NCBI GenBank assembly: GCA_018398815.1
Contig: CM031609.1
Location: 27,045,696 to 27,109,695 of the forward strand
Length of the DNA stretch: 64,000 bases
Origin: Conus ventricosus
Lineage: Eukaryota > Mollusca > Gastropoda > Neogastropoda > Conidae
Direction of reading: 5' to 3'
The position numbers were made by a program, and so were the translations under genes. The notes under the pieces were generated by a model, which saw only the letters and a list, made by a program, of their open reading frames with translations, was not told the DNA's origin and searched no databases. Below, in pieces: positions 40,969 to 48,067 of this stretch. Positions within the stretch are counted from its first letter, which is position 1, and each line of letters starts with the position of its first letter.

Positions 40969-43900
40969 CGGGGTTGCGTCAGGGGAGGTGTGTGTGTGTG
41001 ATATGATAGGGTTGTGTGTCTAGTTTATTAGGATGGTATGATATCTTTGTGATGGTTGTGGTAATGGTGGATAGATAATGATCAAAAAAAAAAAAAAAAA
41101 AAAAAAAAGGTGTGTGTGTGTGTGGGGGCATTTAAGGGGAAGGATCAAAACAAAATTAAGATTAGATAGATGGAGGGTTGCTGTAACTACTGTATGAAGT
41201 GAGTGAAGAGGATGTGGTGGTGGTGTATGTAAGTGTGTGTGTATGTGTGTGTGTATGTGTGTGTGTTGGTAGGGGATATTGCCAACTGATGTGGAAGAGG
41301 TGGGTATGTGTGTTTGGTTATTGTTGGATATTGATGCCTTGGGGGTGTAGTGTGCCCAGTTTGGAAATGAGATGGGATTCTTGAGTTGTGCGTTCAAAGC
41401 TGTCACTCTGTGACTGCCAGAGTGCCATAACTTTGACATGGTCGATGTTGTGTTGGGTGTGGTTGAAGTGTAGGGCGACGGGTTTGGGTCGGTGGTGGCG
41501 GATATCAGCCAGATGTTCAGCGATGCGTGTTTCAAGTGTGCGTGACGTTTCCCCTATGTAGATCTTGCCACACAGCTGGCAGTGGATGGCATATATAATG
41601 TTGCGGCTCTGACATGAAAATGTGCGTTTGACTGTGAAGGAGTTTTTGGGGCCCTGTAAGATGGTGTCTGGTTTGGTGAGGGGGCAGATTTTGCAGTTGG
41701 GTTTGGAGCAGGGGTGAGTACCATTTCCAACTGGGCACACTACACCCCCAAGGCATCAATATCCAACAATAACCAAACACACATACCCACCTCTTCCACA
41801 TCAGTTGGCAATATCCCCTACCAACACACACACATACACACACACATACACACACACTTACATACACCACCACCACATCCTCTTCACTCACTTCATACAG
41901 TAGTTACAGCAACCCTCCATCTATCTAATCTTAATTTTGTTTTGATCCTTCCCCTTAAATCCCCACACACACACACACACCTTCTTTTTTTTTTTTTTTT
42001 TTTTTTTTTTGATCATTATCTATCCACCATTACCACAACCATCACAAAGATATCATACCATCCTAATAAACTAGACACACAACCCTATCATATCACACAC
42101 ACACACCTCCCCTGACCAACCCCCCCCCCCCCCCCCCCCCCCCCCCTCTGTTTCCTCCCCCATAATCCTCCTGGCCTCATGTCATTTCCGCCTTCATGGA
42201 GAATTACGGCCTCCGGGGGGTTGCGACCTTGTCGTGGTCCCAGGGTTTGCGTGGTCCAGTGATCCCTTAGGCTTTGCTGGCGGGGGCATCAATACTTGGA
42301 GATAGGCTGTTTTTTTCACACTGCTTCTAGGCCTGAGAGGTGCAGATGCTGTTTGGCCAAAGCGTAACGTGGTAAGGAGTTGATGCCCCTGGTAGGGCTT
42401 CCCATGTCAGATAGGCTAAGGGTGAGGATCCTGACTAACAGTAACCCGCCTTTCTCCTTTTCTTGTTTTCTGCCTCCCTTATTTGGCCCTTTTCTATCTT
42501 CGTCTCCCCTTCAAGTCTTCTTTTCCACACTCCTTTTCTCTCTGTGGTTCTCCTTAAGATCCGCCGCGTTTGCCGTGCGGTGCGACCTGTGTCAGAGGGG
42601 AATGAGATCCTGGTGATTGAGAGAGCCAGCGCTCTCAAACACATCACTTTGGCTCGGACCTCTCCTAGACAGGGAGTACACTTTGGCCCGGGTGTACTAA
42701 TCGGCTCCCTTCTTGGGGTTGGGTCAAGACGGGCAGTTCCCCAGCTGGCCAAGTAAACCCCTGCAGTGCTCAGCTCTCTGTTCCCGGGAGTTGAGCATGA
42801 TCAGGGGGGATAGGGTTGGTTGCTTCTGCTTGTCGTATGTCTCTCCGAAGCCTGGAAGGGGTCAAGACATTGGTTTCTTGGCCCTGGCCCCTTAGTTGGA
42901 CTCCAAGGTGGGTGGGTAAGGGAGATGAATCAACAATAAACTAAATATGACTTCATTAAAAAACTACCCCCCCAAAAGGAAGAGGAAGGCAGTATCCCTA
43001 TTTCAGGGGAATTAGAAACAGACAGTGATTCTGACAGTGAGGTAAGACAGAGGACAGGTTTCTGGCTTCCCTGGCTCGTGGTGGAAGGGACAGAGCAGGA
43101 AAGACCCCTTTCAGCTTTGAGCCCATTTGCTATCCAAAAGGGCTTTCAAGGTATAGCAGGTGACCCTCGGTCATCAAGAGGTTGAGGAATGGTTCATTTC
43201 TTATTCAATGCAAGTCACACAAACAATCTGAACAGCTGCAGAAGGCAAAAAAGCTTGTGGATAGGGAGATCAGGGTGACTCCCCATAAGCAATTAAATTC
43301 ATCCAAAGGTGTGATTAGATGCAGAGATCTGGCGGGTGTTTCAGAGGCGGAAATAAAAACGGAGCTGGCGTCCAGGGTGTGACGGAGGTGCGCAGGGTGA
43401 CGGTAAAGAAGGGTTCAGAGAGAGTGGCCACCAACACCCTCTTTTGACCTTCTGCAACCCTGTGCTGCCTCGGTCATCAAGGTTGGTTACCTAAATGTTC
43501 ATGTTCAGCTCTATGTGCCATCCCATTGAGGTGCTTCAGGTGCCAGAGGTTTGGCCATGTCAGGGACCGCTGTTCTGGGCAGGAGGTGTGTGCTATTTGC
43601 TGCAAGGCAACTCATGATGGGCCGGTGTCATGATCCGGCACATTGTGCTAACTGCGGTGGCGACCATCCCTCCTCTTCCCGAAACTGTCCCTTTGGATTC
43701 AAGAATCTGCTATACAACGAGTTAAAACGGAAAAGAAGATCTCTTTTTTTGAAGCCCGGAAACAGGTTGTGGGCAGTCAGACGCCGACAGCTTCTTCCTA
43801 TGCTTCGGCTGTCAAGAAAGCTCCCATAGTTCCTACTCGGTCAGTCTGCTGCCAGACTGACGAATTCATGTTTTCGAAGACATTGCAAGTAGATCTGTCA

Positions 43901-46900
43901 GTTTGGTGGTAGCAAGTCCACCACCTTCCAAACCAAAGTGACTGCCCTGGTGGAGGCAAAAAATCCGCCACCCCCTCAGACTGCCAGCAGTCTAAAAACA
44001 TCTGCTGCTGGGCAGATTAAAAAACCAGCACCCTACCTCGAACTCCTCTGTCCAGTGCCCGTGCGGGCAAGGGAGTTCAACCTAGTGTGGAGATGGTGGA
44101 GTTGAGGAAGAAACCTCCACCGTCTCCCAAACCCAGACCTACTTCACCTGTTGGCAAGTCCGCCAGCAGGTCTGCAGATAGTCCAGTGAAATTAAGCAAC
44201 AAATTTACAGCTTTAGCAGCAGATGTTGAGGAGGAGATGACCTGATCTCTCTCCTTTTCGCCCTCTGCACCATGGATAATACAATATTCCATTGGAATAC
44301 CCGTGGTCTAAATTCCAACTTCGAGGAGCTGCAGCTTCTGTGTCAGTCTCTAAAACCTTCTGTCGTGGCTCTTCAAGAAACTCAACTTCAAAGCCAGAAG
44401 ACCTTTATCTTTCTGGCTTTAATATTCTTTCGAAACCTGCACAACCATCCACGTTGGGACTGTCGGCGGTTGTTGCCCTTCTCCTACACAAACTTTGTTG
44501 TATAGTCCTGTCACTCTGTCTACCTCCCTTCAGGCTGTAGCTGCGAGAGTCACTCTCCACAAGACTGTGACAATCTGTTCTCTTTATCTCTCACCTTCTG
44601 TCCCGGTTTGTCTCAGGACCTTGTCAGTCTGATAGAGGAACTCCCTCGACCTTTTTTGCTGTTGGGTGACTTTAACGGTCACAACCCTCTTTGGGGTAGT
44701 ACGGTTCATCATCAGAGGTCTGCTGATTGAGGATGTCCTTTCGGATTTGGATTTGTGTTGTCTGAACGACGGATCTGCAACTTACCTCCATTCTTCCACA
44801 GGTTCACTTTCGTGTTTAGATTTGTCGGTTTGTGATCCCTCACGGGTCCTGGACTAATGAGTGGTCTGTCCATGACGATCTGCACGGAGTGACCATTTCC
44901 CTGTCCTTCTACAACCTGTAATAACTGAACAGTCTCTGTCTCTCAGCATTTAAATTATAAGAAAGCAAACTGGGATCTATTTGCAGCCACTGTTTCTAAG
45001 GAGTTTTCCCGGACACTGATTTTTTTCAGAGTCCTGACCCAGCTGAATCACTGACTAACACTATGATTAAATGTGCTAAGACCTGTATTCCAGTGTCTTC
45101 CAATAAACTTCAAATGCCAAAAACACCCTGGTTCGATTTAGAATGCCAACAATTTCCAAAGTTAGAAAACGGGCTCAGCGTCAGGTATACCAACGACCTT
45201 CGGGTCCCAACGCTCGAGCCCATCAAAAACTCCGTGCCAAATCGAGACACACTTTTAAAATCAGTAAACGTCGGTCCTGGAGAAGCTTCTGCTCCAGGCT
45301 GACATCAAAAACTTCTAAGAAAAAAGTGTGGAACTTCATTAAGAAAATCAAAGGGAAGAACACCTGTCCCACTGTGAACCATCTCAAGTTTTCGGATTCT
45401 TTAATAACAGAGAAGAAAGCAGTTGCTAACTGCTTGCTTCAACCATTGAAAAGAATTCCTCCTCTTCTAATAAATCAGTCACTTTTGTCAAAAACAAAGC
45501 CCTAAAAGAAAAATCGCCCTGCAACTTTTCATCCGACAACATGGAAGACTACAATCTTCCTTTCACATTAAACGAGCTGAAATCTGCCTTACTCTCTTGC
45601 AGCGATTCCTCTCCAGGTATAGATGACATACATTATCAACTATTGAAAACATCTTCCGCAAGAAGGTCTGAACATCCTGTTACAGGTATACAACCACGTG
45701 TGGACTACAGGTTGCTTTCCACCCTCTTGGCGGACAGCCCTCATTATTCCCCTCCCCAAACCTGGAAAAGATCTGTCTAATCCATCTAACTACCGTCCCA
45801 TAGCTTGACCAGCTGTGTGCTGTAAATTGATGGAAAAAATGGTCAATGCTAGGCTCATGTGGAAACTCGAAACCGATGGGCCTTTTGGCGAAAGAACAGT
45901 GTGGTTTCCGCAAACATCGTAGTACAGTTGACCATTTGATTCGTCTGGAATCTACACTTAGGAACGCTTTTTTGAACAGACAGCATGCAGTGGCAATTTT
46001 CTTCGATTGGAGAAGGCCTACGATACCCCTGGAAGTCGGGGATACTTCATGATCTCCACGATCTGGGTTTTTCGAGGTCATCTTCCTCATTTTATTTAAA
46101 ATTTTTTGGCAGAACGACAGTTTCAGGTCCGGGTTGGCACCACTCTCTCTGATGTCCACGAGCAGGAGTTGGGTGTTCCACAGGGGAGCATCCTGTCTCC
46201 TGCCCTCTTTGTATTAAAATCAACAACATTGTTAAATCAGTTCAGCAGGGTTCAGACTGCTCATTGTTTGTGGATGATTTTGCTGTCTACGCAACTGGAA
46301 GCCTGTACCCGAGTGTCCAGCGCAGGCTCCAGCTTTGCGTAGATAAAATCCATCGGTGGGCGGATGAAAACGGTTTCACCTTTTCTGCTACAAAAACCCA
46401 GTGTATTCACTTCCATAATTTCCGTCAGTTTTTTCCAGATCCGGAACTTCAAGTAGGGAAATCTCCCATTCCAGCTGTTAAAGAGGCCAAATTTCTGGGA
46501 GTCATTTTTGACCAAAAACTTAACTTTCTCAGCCATATTAAAAACCTCAAAACTGCTTGCCAAAAGGCACTGAATATTCTGCGGGTCGTAGCACACACCG
46601 ACTGGGGCGCTGATAAAGAAAACTTTGTTGCACCTCTACAGAGCCCTGGTCCGTTCCAAACTGGACTACGGTTGTGCTGTGTACGGCTCCGCAAGATCAT
46701 CTTACCTCAAACTCTTGGACCCTATCCACCATCAAGGGCTTCGTCTCTGTCTTGGAGCGTTCCGCACCACCCTGTGTACAGCCTGTACGCAGAGGCAGGT
46801 GAACCTTCACTGTCCAACCGCAGGCTGAAAAATGTCTTTGAATTATTACATCCGACTGTTCTCAGAACCGCAGAATCCTGCCTATGACTGTGTTTTTGAC

Positions 46901-48036
46901 CCTCCGTTCCAAAGTAAGTTTGAAACAAACCCGAAATGTATTCCGCCGTTTTGGGCTTCGTATGCAGCCTCACGTGCGGAATGCAGGTATAGACCTGGGA
47001 GTAGTTTCCGATTTTTCCAAGTTTCCGGATCAACCTCCATGGACCTTTTTCACACCAGAGATTCGTTTTGATCTCGCAGCTTTCCGTAAGGAGTCTACCA
47101 GCTCTCTGGCATACAAGGCTTTGTATGCGAGCTCTGTTCCAAATTCCCATCCTATCAAAAAGTTTTCACTGACGGTTCCAAGTCTGAGGATGGAGTGGCC
47201 TGTGCAGCCTACTGCCCTGGGGCTCCTTCTCAGATATTGTTGGAACATATACATTCAGATGCTTCTGTCTATTCTGCTGAACTTACTGCTCTAGTACTGG
47301 CTTTGAAGATAATCTCCCATTCTTCGAGGAGGGACTTTCTGGTTCTGTCGGATTCGCTGTCAGCTTTGGAGGCCATAGCTGGCCGCAACCTTCAGCATCC
47401 AGAACTTTTACTTTTTTTTGAACTTTTTTAGCAAGTTGAAGGCGGACGGTTACAACATTACTCTTGCTTGGGTTCCTGGCCATGTTGGCATCGGCGGGAA
47501 CGAAATGGTTGATCGTTTAGCCAAGAACGCCACAAGAGAGAAACTGTCCAACACTTATATCCCCTGCTCAGATGTGAAACCCAAAATTAACGATTATGTG
47601 AGAGACCTCTGGCAGGAGGATTGGAACACACAGACGAATAATAAACTCTTTCAGATCCGTCCAAACCTTAAAGACTTCCTCCCATCTACGTCGGGTGGTC
47701 GTAAAGAGGAAACGGTTCTGTGCGGCTGCACACCGGCCATTCGTATTTTACCCATTCTTACCTTTTAAAGAGTGAAGAAGCTCCGTGGTGCATTCCATGT
47801 CATGCACCACTCACAATGAAACATGTTCTTTTAGAGTGTTGGGACTTGCACGATGTGAGACACAAACATTTTACAGCGGAGTCCATGAACCTGTTCAGAT
47901 GTCCCCCTGACGTGATCCTTGGGTTTTTGAGAGAAATTAACATTTTTCATCTGATTTGAGATTTTACGGAAGAAGGATTTTTAACAAAGTTTCTGGTTCG
48001 TTTGTAGACGATGTCATTTAACGAGATGTGTGAAAG

Positions 48037-48067
<31 letters not shown>

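Noticed and set aside
41199..41384. Small frames in the Penelope arms, mirrored at 41532-41891
   Set aside because: They lie in the inverted arms over TG tracts and duplicate each other; only the central GIY-YIG frame has domain support.
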